From JAMHWF01 sp035911095 (GTDB lineage Bacteria > Pseudomonadota > Gammaproteobacteria > Burkholderiales > Burkholderiaceae_C), in the NCBI GenBank assembly GCA_035911095.1, contig JAMHWF010000105.1, positions 58,006 to 122,005 of the forward strand: 64,000 nt of DNA, written 5' to 3'. Numbering within the stretch: the stretch's first letter is position 1; the number at the start of each line of letters is the position of its first letter. The notes below the pieces were generated by a model that saw nothing but the letters and a program-made list of their open reading frames with translations, did no database searches and was not told the origin of the DNA. Positions 36,186 to 44,471 of this stretch are shown here, in pieces. The position numbers were made by a program, and so were the translations under genes.

Positions 36186-36556
36186 TCAGCCGTCGCCGTC
36201 GCGGATGCGGACCCGCGTTTCGTCAATGACCCAGAGCTGGCCGCGTACCCGCTCGATCGTGGTGAGCCGGAGGCCCGCTCTCACGAGTTCCGCAATCGCC
36301 TGGAAGGTCTGCTTCGGTGGCCGGAGGATCCAGATGCCCGGATAGCTACCCGGCGGGTAGGCTCGGATGTCGGAGAAATCGAGGTCGAGGGTGACGAGGA
36401 TTCTGTCTTCCGCGATGCAGGCCCGAAGCACCGCCTCGTCCGCAGCGCCGGAGAGCCGGAGAGCCGTTCCTCCGCAACCGTGTGAGCGTCATGCCCCAAC
36501 TCGCTCAGCGCTTCGCGGACGAGCTGAGGCAGGTTCTCGTCGAGCTTGAACTTCAC
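36186..36556 (-). pseudogene. DUF5615 (PIN-like) toxin gene, frameshifted by an 8-bp tandem duplication
   Basis: The frame from the ATG at 36556 reads MKFKLDENLPQLVREALSEL and GHDAHTVAEERLSG, the DUF5615 PIN-like start. Translation then shifts at a tandem repeat; the rest of the domain (ACIAEDRILVTLDLDFSDIR and the C-terminus GQLWVIDETRVRIRD) continues in another frame to 36186. Removing one of the two 8-base copies joins the halves as ...ERLSGAADEAVLRACIAEDR..., a normal DUF5615 of about 120 residues. The gene follows a DUF433 gene by nine bases, the usual antitoxin-toxin order. It is therefore a recently broken toxin, a phase-variable gene or a sequencing error. Confidence 0.85.
36447..36466 (+). 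repeat. 8-bp direct repeat that causes the frameshift
   Basis: GCCGGAGA occurs twice in tandem (36447-36454 and 36455-36462), followed by a partial GCCG. Loss of one copy restores the reading frame of the DUF5615 gene. Confidence 0.95.
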
Positions 36557-36565
36557 AGGAAAGGG

Positions 36566-36793
36566 TCACGCAGGGATCGGGACCACGCGCTCACGCGCAA
36601 GGTCTGCCGCATAACCCAGCGCTGCGGGGACGTGTTCTGCGCGCAAGCCAGGGTACTGGCTCAGGATCTCCGCAGGCGTTGCGCCGTCCGCCAGGTTGTC
36701 AAGCACGACCGTCACAGGAATGCGCGTGCCCACGAAGCAGACCGCTCCGTGCAGGACGCGGGGATCAGTGGTGATGTGATCTTTCCAGTTCAT
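36566..36793 (-). CDS. DUF433 antitoxin-like protein
   Basis: A 75-residue protein that begins MNWKDHITTDPRVLHGAVCF and contains VGTRIPVTVVLDNLADGATP and EILSQYPGL, the DUF433 (VapB-like, winged-helix) pattern. DUF433 genes are usually found next to DUF5615 PIN-like genes and are proposed antitoxins. The ATG at 36793 was chosen because the domain begins there; a longer frame from 36841 is unconserved. Since the toxin next to it is broken, the antitoxin may now be free of its partner. Confidence 0.8.
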   Translation of the reverse strand: MNWKDHITTDPRVLHGAVCFVGTRIPVTVVLDNLADGATPAEILSQYPGLRAEHVPAALGYAADLARERVVPIPA

Positions 36794-36824
36794 GGCGGTC
36801 TCGCTGCACGGTCGCGATGTCATC

Positions 36825-37349
36825 TTATCCGCGCCGCTCACGCACCGCGTCGGAGCACGAAACCGACGGGCCGCACCCCAGCCGCAGGCGCCGCTCCACC
36901 AGGTGCAGCAGGCTCTCCGCGAAACGGCCCCAGACCGCCGGCCGGGCCGGCAGCACGTGCCGCCGGTGGGCCAACAGCAGCTCGTGCAGCGCGCGGGCCT
37001 CGTCGATCTCGTCCTCGCCCAGCACGGTCACCGTGGTGCCGCGGCGCAGCTGGTTGCTGAGCAGGCCCTCGTGGCAGAGCAGCTTCAGCGCCTCGCGCAC
37101 CGGCGTGCGGCTCACGCCGTAGTGGCGCGCCAGGCGCAGCTCGTCGATCGGCGTGCCGGGCGGCAGCCGGTGATCGAGGATCTGGTCGCGCAGGTCGTCG
37201 GCCAGCACCTCGTGCAGCGCCCGCGCGAGCAGCGGCGCGGCAGCCTGGCGCGCCGGCATGGCGCCCTCGGCGGCGGCCTCGCTGCGGGACACGCGGGCCG
37301 CACCGGCCGCGGTGTCGGCGCCAGATGCCGCAGCGGCCTCAACGCGCAT
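36825..37349 (-). CDS. GntR-type regulator with shortened effector domain
   Basis: A protein of 174 residues if the ATG at 37349 is used, which overlaps the end of prpB by 11 bases; an ATG at 37256 would give 143 residues. The winged helix is clear: ALHEVLADDLRDQILDHRLP, PPGTPIDELRLARHYGVSRT and VREALKLLCHEGLL. After the wing, FadR-type GntR proteins usually carry about 130-150 residues of FCD domain. Here only about 65 remain, without the metal-binding His pattern. It may be truncated or belong to a short subgroup. Its place after prpB suggests a link with propionate metabolism. Confidence 0.7.
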   Translation of the reverse strand: MRVEAAAASGADTAAGAARVSRSEAAAEGAMPARQAAAPLLARALHEVLADDLRDQILDHRLPPGTPIDELRLARHYGVSRTPVREALKLLCHEGLLSNQLRRGTTVTVLGEDEIDEARALHELLLAHRRHVLPARPAVWGRFAESLLHLVERRLRLGCGPSVSCSDAVRERRG

Positions 37350-38220
37350 AGCGCCGCTCCAGCGCGTCCCAGCCCGGCTTGTCGACCAGCCGCTGGCGCT
37401 CGGCGAAGGGGGTGACGAGGCCCGGGTCCTCGTCCAGCCGACCCGCGTCACGCAGCGCGCCCAGCGCCTTCTGCATGCCGGCCAGCGCGCCCTGCAGCGC
37501 GGCGTTGGCATAGAGCACGAAGCCGTAGCCCAGGCCCGCGAGTTCGTCGGCGCCGAGGATCGGCGTGCGCCCGCCGATCACCATGTTCATCAGCTGCGGC
37601 GTCGCGAGACGGCCGGGTAGCGCGCGCATCTCGTCGGCGCGGGTCACCGCCTCGACGAAGAGGATGTCGGCGCCGGCCTCGGCAAAGCGCGCCGCGCGCT
37701 CGACCGCGGCCTCGAAGCCCTGCGTGGCGCAGGCATCGGTTCGCGCCATGATCAGCAGGCCCTCATCCCGGCGCGCGTCGACCGCGGCCTCGATCTTGGC
37801 CACCGCCTCGTCTAGCGCGATCACGTCTTTTCCCGCGAAGTGGCCGCAGCGCTTGGGCGCGACCTGGTCCTCGAGCTGGATGCAGTCGGCGCCCGCGCGC
37901 TCGAGCACGCGCACTGCGTGGCGCACGTTGAGCGCATTGCCGTAGCCGGTGTCGGCATCGACGATCAGCGGCAGGCTGACCGCGTCGCGGATGCGCGCGG
38001 TGTGCTCGGCCATCTCGGCCAGCCCGACGAAGCCCTGGTCGGGCAGGCCGAACCACATGTTGGTGACCCCGGCGCCGGTGACGTAGACCGCCTCGTAGCC
38101 CAGGTCTTCGACCACCCGCGCCGACAGCGCATTGAAGGCCCCGGGCACGATCACGCCGCGCCGCGCCTCAGCCAGCGCGCGCAGGCGCCGACGCGGGTTC
38201 ACAGCCTCGGGAGCGCTCAT
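37339..38220 (-). CDS. prpB: 2-methylisocitrate lyase (ICL/PEP mutase family)
   Basis: Splits 2-methylisocitrate into pyruvate and succinate, the last step of the methylcitrate cycle. The 293-residue barrel protein shows PGAFNALSARVVEDLGYEAVY, DADTGYGNALNV with metal-binding Asp, LEDQVAPKRCGH with the catalytic Cys125 (KRCGH motif), and ARTDACATQGFEAAVERAA. The KRCGH motif separates true lyases from oxaloacetate decarboxylases of the family. The ATG overlaps the prpD stop as ATGA. Sequence details differ somewhat from enterobacterial PrpB, so a related lyase cannot be excluded, but the neighbours support the call. Confidence 0.82.
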   Translation of the reverse strand: MSAPEAVNPRRRLRALAEARRGVIVPGAFNALSARVVEDLGYEAVYVTGAGVTNMWFGLPDQGFVGLAEMAEHTARIRDAVSLPLIVDADTGYGNALNVRHAVRVLERAGADCIQLEDQVAPKRCGHFAGKDVIALDEAVAKIEAAVDARRDEGLLIMARTDACATQGFEAAVERAARFAEAGADILFVEAVTRADEMRALPGRLATPQLMNMVIGGRTPILGADELAGLGYGFVLYANAALQGALAGMQKALGALRDAGRLDEDPGLVTPFAERQRLVDKPGWDALERRYAR

Positions 38221-39719
38221 GCCGCGCTCGCGTAGAGGTCGACGTACTCGTGCACCGGCATCGCCTCCAGCGTCGCCTGGTCGAGCGAGGCGGCGAGGAT
38301 CGCCTGCTGCTGCTTCTGCGCGAAGCGACGCGCCAGGTTGCGGCGGAACTTGGCCTCGAGCAGCGGCACGCCCTCGGCGCGGCGGCGCTTGTGGCCGATC
38401 GGGTACTCGACGACCACCTCTTCCAGCCGGCGCCCGTCGCGCAGCTCCACGGTCAGCGCGTTGGCGATGCTGCGCTTCTCGGGGTCGTGGTAGTCGCGCG
38501 TGAACTGCGTGTCCTCGACGCAGACGATGCGCTCGCGCAGCGCGTCGATGCGCGGGTCGGCGGCGACGCCGTCCTCGTAGTCGGCCGCGCCCAGGCGCCC
38601 GTAGAGCAGCGGCACCGCGACCATGTACTGGATGCAGTGGTCCCGGTCGGCCGGATTGTTCAGCGGGCCGTGCTTGTCGATGATGCGGATGCAGGCCTCG
38701 TGGGTGCGGATCGTCACGCGCTCGATGTCCGCCGCGCGCAGGCCCTCGCGCGCGAGCCGGCCGTGCAGCGTCATCGCCGCCTCGACCGCCGTCTGGCTGT
38801 GGAACTCGGCCGGGTAGCTGATCTTGAACAGCACGTGCTCCATCACGTAGCTGCCGTAGGGGCGCTGGAAGGCGAAGGGCCGGCCGCCGAACAGCACGTC
38901 GTAGAACCCCCAGGTCTTCGCGCTCAGCACGCTCGGGTAGCCCATCTCGCCGCTGCGCGCGATCAGCGCCAGGCGCACCGCCCGGCTGGTGGCGTCGCCG
39001 GCCGCCCAGCTCTTGCGGCTGCCGGTGTTGGGCGCGTGGCGGTAGGTGCGCAGGCTCTGGCCGTCGACCCAGGCGAGCGACACCGCGTTGACGATCTCGT
39101 CGCGCGTCAGGCCCAGCAGCTGCGCGACGACCGCGGTGCTCGCCACCTTGACCAGCACCACGTGGTCGAGCCCGACCCGGTTGAAGCTGTTCTCGAGCGC
39201 CAGGCAGCCCTGGATCTCGTGCGCCTTGATCATCGCCGTCAGCACCTCACGCATGCGCAGCGGCGGGCGGCCGGCGGCCACCGCCTCGCGGCTCAGCCAG
39301 TCGGCCGTGGCGAGGATGCCGCCCAGGTTGTCGCTCGGGTGGCCCCACTCGGCGGCGAGCCAGGTGTCGTTGAAGTCGAGCCAGCGGATCATCGCGCCGA
39401 TGTTGAAGGCCGCCTGCACCGGATCGAGCCGGTGCGGCGTGCCGGGCACGCGGGCGCCGTTCGGCACCACGGTGCCGGGCACCACCGGGCCGAGCAGCTT
39501 GGTGCAGGCCGGGTACTCGAGCGCCTCGAGGCCGCAGCCCAGGGTGTCGATCAGGCAATGGCGCGCGGTCTCGTAGGCCAGGGCCGAGTCGACGGCGTAG
39601 CTGCTCGCGTAGTCGGCGATGTCGACCAGCACGCGGTCGGGTTCGGGGCGGGCGGTGGAACGTGCGTCGGTGGACATGAAGAGGTCCTCGAAGTGGAGGT
39701 AAGGGTTGACGAAGGACAT
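38217..39719 (-). CDS. prpD: 2-methylcitrate dehydratase
   Basis: MmgE/PrpD-family dehydratase of the methylcitrate cycle. It is 500 residues from the ATG at 39719; a second ATG 14 codons in (39677) is possible and equally close to a GAGG. Landmarks are DTLGCGLEALEYPACTKLLGP, RWLDFNDTWLAAEWGHPSDN and SWAAGDATSRAVRLALIA, followed by GYPSVLSAKTWGFYDVLF, and HGPLNNPADRDHCIQYMVAV. No acnD or prpF is in the cluster, so this PrpD carries the dehydration step. The gene lies three bases after prpC. Confidence 0.93.
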   Translation of the reverse strand: MSFVNPYLHFEDLFMSTDARSTARPEPDRVLVDIADYASSYAVDSALAYETARHCLIDTLGCGLEALEYPACTKLLGPVVPGTVVPNGARVPGTPHRLDPVQAAFNIGAMIRWLDFNDTWLAAEWGHPSDNLGGILATADWLSREAVAAGRPPLRMREVLTAMIKAHEIQGCLALENSFNRVGLDHVVLVKVASTAVVAQLLGLTRDEIVNAVSLAWVDGQSLRTYRHAPNTGSRKSWAAGDATSRAVRLALIARSGEMGYPSVLSAKTWGFYDVLFGGRPFAFQRPYGSYVMEHVLFKISYPAEFHSQTAVEAAMTLHGRLAREGLRAADIERVTIRTHEACIRIIDKHGPLNNPADRDHCIQYMVAVPLLYGRLGAADYEDGVAADPRIDALRERIVCVEDTQFTRDYHDPEKRSIANALTVELRDGRRLEEVVVEYPIGHKRRRAEGVPLLEAKFRRNLARRFAQKQQQAILAASLDQATLEAMPVHEYVDLYASAA

Positions 39720-39722
39720 GGC

Positions 39723-40877
39723 TCAGACCCTCTCGGCCAGCGCCACGAAGGGCCGGTGATCAGGTCCGACGTAGTTCGCGCTCGGGCGGATGATCTTGTT
39801 GTCGCTGCGCTGCTCGATCACATGCGCCGCCCAGCCGCTGCTGCGGGCGACGACGAAGAGCGGCGTGAACATCGCGGTCGGCACGCCCATCAGGTGGTAG
39901 CTGACGGCGCTGTACCAGTCGAGGTTGGGGAACATGCGCTTGTCCTCCCACATCACGCGCTCGACGCGCTCGGCGATGTCGAACAGGCGGGTCGAGCCGG
40001 TGGCCTGCGACAGCCGCTGCGCGACGCGCTTGATCACCTCGTGGCGGGGGTCGCCGACGGTGTAGACCGGGTGGCCGAAGCCGATCACGACCTCCTTCGC
40101 GGCGATGCGGCGGCGGATGTCGGCCTCGGCCGCGTCCGGCGTGTCGTAGCGCTGCTGGATCTCGAACGCGACCTCGTTGGCGCCGCCGTGCTTGGGCCCG
40201 CGCAGCGCGCCGATGCCGCCGGCGACCGCCGAGTACAGGTCGCTGCCGGTGCCGGCGATCACGCGGGCGGCGAAGGTCGAGGCGTTGAACTCGTGCTCGG
40301 CATAGAGCACGAGCGAGGTGTGCATCGCGCGCGCCCATTCGGGCGGCGGGCGGCGGCCGTGCAGCAGGTGCAGGAAGTGGCCGCCGATCGACTCGTCGTC
40401 GGTGTCGAGCTCGATGCGCCGGCCGTTGTTCGACCAGTGGTACCAGTACAGCAGCATCGAGCCGAGCGAGGCGAGCAGGCGGTCGGCGATGTCGCGCGCG
40501 CCGGGCGCCGAATGGTCGTCCTTCTCGGGCAGCACGCAGCCAAGCGCCGAGACGCCGGTGCGCATCACATCCATCGGGTGGGCGCCGGCCGGCACCTTCT
40601 CGAGCGTGGCGCGCACGCCGACCGGCAGGCCGCGCAGCGACGCGAGCCGGGCCTTGTAGGCGCGCAGCTCGGCCGCGTTGGGCAGCTTGCCGTGCACCAG
40701 CAGGTGCGCCACCTCCTCGAATTCGCAGGCCTCGGCGAGGTCGAGGATGTCGTAGCCGCGGTAGTGCAGGTCGTTGCCGCTGTGGCCGACGGTGCAGAGC
40801 GCGGTGTTGCCGGCGGTGACGCCGGACAGCGCCACCGACTTCTTCGGCTTCGACGGTGCGTCGAGGGTGGGGGTCAT
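39723..40877 (-). CDS. prpC: 2-methylcitrate synthase
   Basis: Condenses propionyl-CoA and oxaloacetate. The 384-residue citrate-synthase fold begins SVALSGVTAGNTALCTVGHSG-like with LHYRGYDILDLAEACEFEEV, and has the catalytic block GPKHGGANEVAFEIQQRYDT, GFGHPVYTVGDPRHEVIKR and FTPLFVVARSSGWAAHVIEQ. These features separate PrpC from the longer GltA-type citrate synthases. It is the first gene of the prpC-prpD-prpB-GntR operon and diverges from the PrpR-like regulator across a 131-base region with paired repeats. Confidence 0.94.
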   Translation of the reverse strand: MTPTLDAPSKPKKSVALSGVTAGNTALCTVGHSGNDLHYRGYDILDLAEACEFEEVAHLLVHGKLPNAAELRAYKARLASLRGLPVGVRATLEKVPAGAHPMDVMRTGVSALGCVLPEKDDHSAPGARDIADRLLASLGSMLLYWYHWSNNGRRIELDTDDESIGGHFLHLLHGRRPPPEWARAMHTSLVLYAEHEFNASTFAARVIAGTGSDLYSAVAGGIGALRGPKHGGANEVAFEIQQRYDTPDAAEADIRRRIAAKEVVIGFGHPVYTVGDPRHEVIKRVAQRLSQATGSTRLFDIAERVERVMWEDKRMFPNLDWYSAVSYHLMGVPTAMFTPLFVVARSSGWAAHVIEQRSDNKIIRPSANYVGPDHRPFVALAERV

Positions 40878-40904
40878 GCGCGTTCTCCTGGGCTCGGAAG
40901 CGAT

Positions 40905-40922
40905 AATCGCAATCTTCGCAAT
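40905..40922 (-). promoter_or_regulatory. Candidate PrpR operator, prpC side
   Basis: On the minus strand this reads ATTGCGAAGATTGCGATT, two TTGCGA units. The same double unit occurs in the opposite orientation near the regulator's start. RamB/PrpR-type regulators elsewhere bind TTTGCAAA-like sites, so these are good candidates. Confidence 0.5.
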
Positions 40923-40978
40923 CCGATCCGCCCAGCAGAAGGCCTAAATTTGCAGATGAATGCGAACCCCCTCCGTCA

Positions 40979-40997
40979 ATTTGCGAAGTTTGCGAAT
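40979..40997 (+). promoter_or_regulatory. Candidate PrpR operator, regulator side
   Basis: ATTTGCGAAGTTTGCGAAT holds two TTTGCGAA units and mirrors the prpC-side site. It ends 11 bases before the regulator ATG, consistent with autoregulation. A looser copy, TTTGCAGATGAATGCGAA, lies between them at about 40949-40966. Confidence 0.5.
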
Positions 40998-41008
40998 AAC
41001 ACCTGACG

Positions 41009-42469
41009 ATGCGCAAGACCTTCATGGGCGTGCGCCTGCGCACGCTGCGCGAGCAGCGCGGCCTGACCCAGGCGGCGCTGGCGCAGCGGCTGGCGCTCTC
41101 GCCCAGCTACGTCAACCAACTCGAGAACAACCAGCGCCCGCTGTCGGTGGCGGTGCTGCTGCGCCTGCAGGCCGAGCTCGGCGCCGACCTGCAGTTCTTC
41201 TCGGAGGACGAGGAAGCGCGGCTGATGGCCCAGCTGCGCGACGCGCTGGCCGAAGGCGCCGGCCCCGAGCCGGTGCCGCAGGCCGAACTGCAGGCGCTCG
41301 CGCAACAGATGCCGCGCCTGGCGCACCGCCTGCTGGACCTGCACCGCCAGGCCGGCGACGCGCGCGACCGGCTGGCGCTGCTCGCCGACCGGCTCGGCGA
41401 CCCCACGCCCAGCGGCCTCGCGCCGCCGCAGCCGCACGAGGAGGTGCGCGACTTCTTCTACGCCCACCACAACCACATGGCCGAGCTCGACGAGGCGGCC
41501 GAGGCGCGGCATGCCGCGCTGGCCGGCGAGGCGGCACAGGACGCGGGCGGCAGCGCGGCACCCGGCCCGGCCACCGGCGGCGTGCTCGCCGCCCGCCTCG
41601 AAGCGCACCTGCGCCGCGCGCACGGCGTGGCGACGCTGACCGCGCCCGCTGGGGCCGAGGAAGGCTCGCTGCGCCGCTTCGACCGCGCCGCCGGCGTGCT
41701 GCGGCTGGATGCCGCGCTCTCGCCCGGCCGGCGGGCCTTCCAGCTCGCCACCCAGGTCGCCCACCTGGAAGCCGCCGCCGCGATCGACCGCCTGGTCGAC
41801 AGCGCAGCCTTCGCCAGCGCCGAGGCGCGCGCCCTCGCACGCATCGGCCTGGCGAGCTATTACGCCGGCGCGCTGGTGCTGCCCTACCGCCCCTTCCTCG
41901 CGGCGGCCGAGGCGGCGCGCTACGACATCGAGCTGCTGGCGCGCCGCTTCGAGGTCAGCTTCGAGACGGTGTGCCACCGCCTGTCGACGCTGCAGCGGCC
42001 GCAGGCGCGCGGCGTGCCGTTCTTCTTCGTGCGCGTCGACCGCGCGGGCAACATCTCGAAGCGCCAGTCGGCGACCGACTTCCACTTCTCGCGCACCGGC
42101 GGCAGCTGCCCGCTGTGGAACGTCTACGAGGCCTTCGCCCAGCCGGGCCGCATCTCGACCCAGCTCGCGACGATGCCCGACGGCCGCACCTACCTCTGGG
42201 TCGCGCGCACGGTGCTGCGTCAGGCCGGCGGCTATGGCTCGCCGCGGCGGCTGTTCGCGATCGGCATCGGCTGCGACCTGCAGCACGCCTCGCGCCTGGT
42301 CTATGCGCAGGGCCTGGACCTGGCCGACCTGGCGGCGGCGACGCCGATCGGCCCCGGCTGCAAGGTCTGCGAGCGCCGCGGCTGCGGCCAGCGCGCCTTC
42401 CCCGCGCTGGGCCGCCCGCTGCGGGTCGACGAGGACGAGCGCTCGGCCGAGCCCTACGCGTCGGGCTGA
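41009..42469 (+). CDS. prpR: Short-chain fatty acyl regulator (ScfR/PrpR/RamB type)
   Basis: A 486-residue regulator. The N-terminal XRE helix-turn-helix covers about residues 7-62 (LRTLREQRGLTQAALAQRLA, SPSYVNQLENNQRPL). A long helical middle with an IrrE/ImmA-like part follows; the metalloprotease HExxH is degenerate (VAHLEA). The DUF2083 C-terminus ends in GPGCKVCERRGCGQRAFPAL, whose cysteines correspond to those binding an iron-sulphur cluster in mycobacterial PrpR. The family senses short-chain acyl-CoA. It diverges from prpC, and paired TTGCGAA repeats in between are the likely binding sites. Confidence 0.87.
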   Translation: MRKTFMGVRLRTLREQRGLTQAALAQRLALSPSYVNQLENNQRPLSVAVLLRLQAELGADLQFFSEDEEARLMAQLRDALAEGAGPEPVPQAELQALAQQMPRLAHRLLDLHRQAGDARDRLALLADRLGDPTPSGLAPPQPHEEVRDFFYAHHNHMAELDEAAEARHAALAGEAAQDAGGSAAPGPATGGVLAARLEAHLRRAHGVATLTAPAGAEEGSLRRFDRAAGVLRLDAALSPGRRAFQLATQVAHLEAAAAIDRLVDSAAFASAEARALARIGLASYYAGALVLPYRPFLAAAEAARYDIELLARRFEVSFETVCHRLSTLQRPQARGVPFFFVRVDRAGNISKRQSATDFHFSRTGGSCPLWNVYEAFAQPGRISTQLATMPDGRTYLWVARTVLRQAGGYGSPRRLFAIGIGCDLQHASRLVYAQGLDLADLAAATPIGPGCKVCERRGCGQRAFPALGRPLRVDEDERSAEPYASG

Positions 42470-42504
42470 GCGGCCGGGGCCACGTCAGCGGGCCCAGTGG
42501 CCGG

Positions 42505-43407
42505 TCAGTCCTCCTTCAACACCTGAAAGCGATCCGCCAGAAAGTCCACCAGCGCCCGCACCGCCGGCAGCAGCCCTCGGCGCGACGCGAACACGGCATG
42601 AATCACCTCGCGCCGTGGCGCCCAGCCCCGGATCACGTGGACCAGCTCGCCGCGCTGGATCTGCTCGCGCACCATCATCAAAGGCAATTGCACGACGCCC
42701 ACGCCGGCGACCGCGGCCGTCCGCAGCGCAAACATGCCGCGGGTGATCAGGCGCGGCTGATGGCGAATGGCAGCCTGCGCGCCGTCGGGGCCGATCAGGT
42801 TCCAGACGTGCTCGTGCTGGGGCAGGCCCAGGTCCATGCTCGGCAGGCCCGCCAGGTCGGCAGGCACTTGGGGAACGCCGTTCTTCAGCAGTTGCGGACA
42901 GGCCACCAGGCACTGCCTGCGGTCGGCGAGCACGCGCATCACCAGGTCGCTGTCCTCGATCGGCGGGGGCCGCACGCGGATGGCCACGTCGATGCCCTCG
43001 CCCACCACGTCCACGCGGCGGTTGGTTTCCTCCAGGTGGATCTCCACGCGGGGGTGCATGACCATGAACGCCGCCACCATGCCGGCGATGCGCGCATCGA
43101 GCAGCGCCACCGGGCAGGTCATGCGCACGACACCGCGCGGCTCGGCCTGGCTCAGCGCGATGGCCTCGTCGGCGGCCTCGGCTTCCACCAGCATCGCTTT
43201 GCAGTGGCCGTAGTAGGTCTGGCCGATCTCGGTGACCGCGAAGCGACGGGTGCTGCGCTGGATCAGGCGCGTGCCCAGCCGTTCTTCCAGCAGTGCGATG
43301 CGCCGGCTCAGCTTGGACTTGGGCACGCCCAGCGCCCGCCCGGCGGGGGCGAAGCCGCCGTGGTCGACCACCTGCACGTAGTAGTAGAGATCGTTCAGGT
43401 CCTTCAT
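42505..43407 (-). CDS. LysR-type regulator, probably of the pirin operon
   Basis: A 300-residue LysR regulator with the helix-turn-helix at residues 1-60 (MKDLNDLYYYVQVVDHGGFA, GVPKSKLSRRIALLEERLGT) and a typical effector domain. The KSKLSRR recognition helix and the MKDLNDLYYYVQVVDHGGF start resemble regulators that lie opposite pirin genes in Pseudomonas and Burkholderia. It is divergent from the pirin gene with a 130-base gap that contains a perfect inverted repeat. The effector is unknown. Confidence 0.87.
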   Translation of the reverse strand: MKDLNDLYYYVQVVDHGGFAPAGRALGVPKSKLSRRIALLEERLGTRLIQRSTRRFAVTEIGQTYYGHCKAMLVEAEAADEAIALSQAEPRGVVRMTCPVALLDARIAGMVAAFMVMHPRVEIHLEETNRRVDVVGEGIDVAIRVRPPPIEDSDLVMRVLADRRQCLVACPQLLKNGVPQVPADLAGLPSMDLGLPQHEHVWNLIGPDGAQAAIRHQPRLITRGMFALRTAAVAGVGVVQLPLMMVREQIQRGELVHVIRGWAPRREVIHAVFASRRGLLPAVRALVDFLADRFQVLKED

Positions 43408-43424
43408 CCGCCACCCACCTCATC

Positions 43425-43440
43425 GTTCTTTTAATAGAAC
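43425..43440. promoter_or_regulatory. Candidate LysR operator
   Basis: GTTCTTTTAATAGAAC has perfect GTTCT/AGAAC arms and the T-N11-A spacing of LysR boxes. It lies 18 bases before the regulator start and 98 before the pirin start. ATCGTTC occurs again at about 43473. Confidence 0.5.
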
Positions 43441-43537
43441 TATCTCGGCAAATCTAGCTGACTACCGGAATCATCGTTCCATTCCTATCCTTCAGACATC
43501 GACCAAGCCTTGCCCTTGGTGATGAATGGAGGTCTGT

Positions 43538-44404
43538 ATGAAGAAGGTCCTCGGCGTCTACAGCGCCCCCCGCCCGCACTGGGTCGGCGACGGTTTCCCG
43601 GTGCGCTCGCTCTTCGGCTACGACGGGCTGGGCAAGCACCTGAGCCCGTTCCTGCTGCTCGACCATGCGGCGCCGACCCGCTTCGAGCCGGCGGCGCGTC
43701 CGCGCGGCGTCGGCCAGCACCCGCACCGCGGGTTCGAGACCGTGACCATCGTCTACCAGGGCGCGCTGGAACATAAGGACTCGACCGGCGCGGGCGGCCT
43801 GATCGGCCCCGGCGACGTGCAGTGGATGACGGCCGGCGGCGGGATCGTGCACGAGGAGTTCCATTCGCGCGCCTTCACCGAAAGCGGCGGCACGATCGAG
43901 ATGGTGCAGCTCTGGGTCAACCTGCCCGCGAAGGACAAGATGACCGAGCCGGGCTACCAGACGCTGCTGGACGCGCAGATCCCTTCGCTGGACCTGCCCG
44001 ACGGCGCGGGCCGGGTGCGGGTGATCGCAGGCGACTTCGACGGGCATCGCGGCCCGGCGCGGACCTTCACGCCGATGGACGTGTGGGACTTGCGCATCCG
44101 CCAGGGCGCCGTCGGCCGGTTCGACACCAGGGCAGGCCACACGCTCGCGCTGGTGGTGTTGCACGGCACGGTGCTGGTCAACGGCGACACGGTCGCCCGC
44201 GAAGGGCAACTGGTGCATCTCGACCGCGCCGGCAGCGGCGTGGAGATCGAGGCAAACAGCGACGCGACCGTGCTGTGGCTGTCGGGCGAGCCGATCGACG
44301 AGCCGGTGGTCGGCTACGGCCCGTTCGTGATGAACAGCGAAGCCGAGATCCGCCAGGCCATCGCCGACTTCAACAGCGGCCGCTTCGGCCGCATGACGGC
44401 CTGA
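43538..44404 (+). CDS. Pirin family protein
   Basis: A 288-residue bicupin protein. The metal site of pirins is seen in GQHPHRGFETVTIVYQGALE (two His), HKDSTGAGGLIGPGDVQWM and a Glu in GGGIVHEEF. The protein continues with the pirin C-terminal cupin. Pirins of this type include quercetin dioxygenases and redox-sensing proteins; the actual role here is unknown. The ATG at 43538 has GGAGG nearby; a start four codons earlier is unlikely. It is followed by a YcaC-like hydrolase. Confidence 0.92.
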   Translation: MKKVLGVYSAPRPHWVGDGFPVRSLFGYDGLGKHLSPFLLLDHAAPTRFEPAARPRGVGQHPHRGFETVTIVYQGALEHKDSTGAGGLIGPGDVQWMTAGGGIVHEEFHSRAFTESGGTIEMVQLWVNLPAKDKMTEPGYQTLLDAQIPSLDLPDGAGRVRVIAGDFDGHRGPARTFTPMDVWDLRIRQGAVGRFDTRAGHTLALVVLHGTVLVNGDTVAREGQLVHLDRAGSGVEIEANSDATVLWLSGEPIDEPVVGYGPFVMNSEAEIRQAIADFNSGRFGRMTA

Positions 44405-44411
44405 GTTTCGG

Positions 44412-44436
44412 AGGCCCCGACCGCGGGGCCTTCCTT
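44412..44436 (+). terminator. Terminator-like hairpin between the pirin and hydrolase genes
   Basis: AGGCCCC (44412-44418) pairs with GGGGCCT (44425-44431), followed by TCCTTTC. It may reduce read-through into the hydrolase gene. Confidence 0.5.
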
Positions 44437-44471
44437 TCGCCCTTCACGGGCAACCCTGCAGGAGACACGCC

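Noticed and set aside
37339..38220. Oxaloacetate decarboxylase or carboxyphosphonoenolpyruvate mutase instead of PrpB
   Set aside because: The KRCGH motif with the catalytic Cys and the position between prpD and a GntR gene favour 2-methylisocitrate lyase, although a related lyase remains possible.
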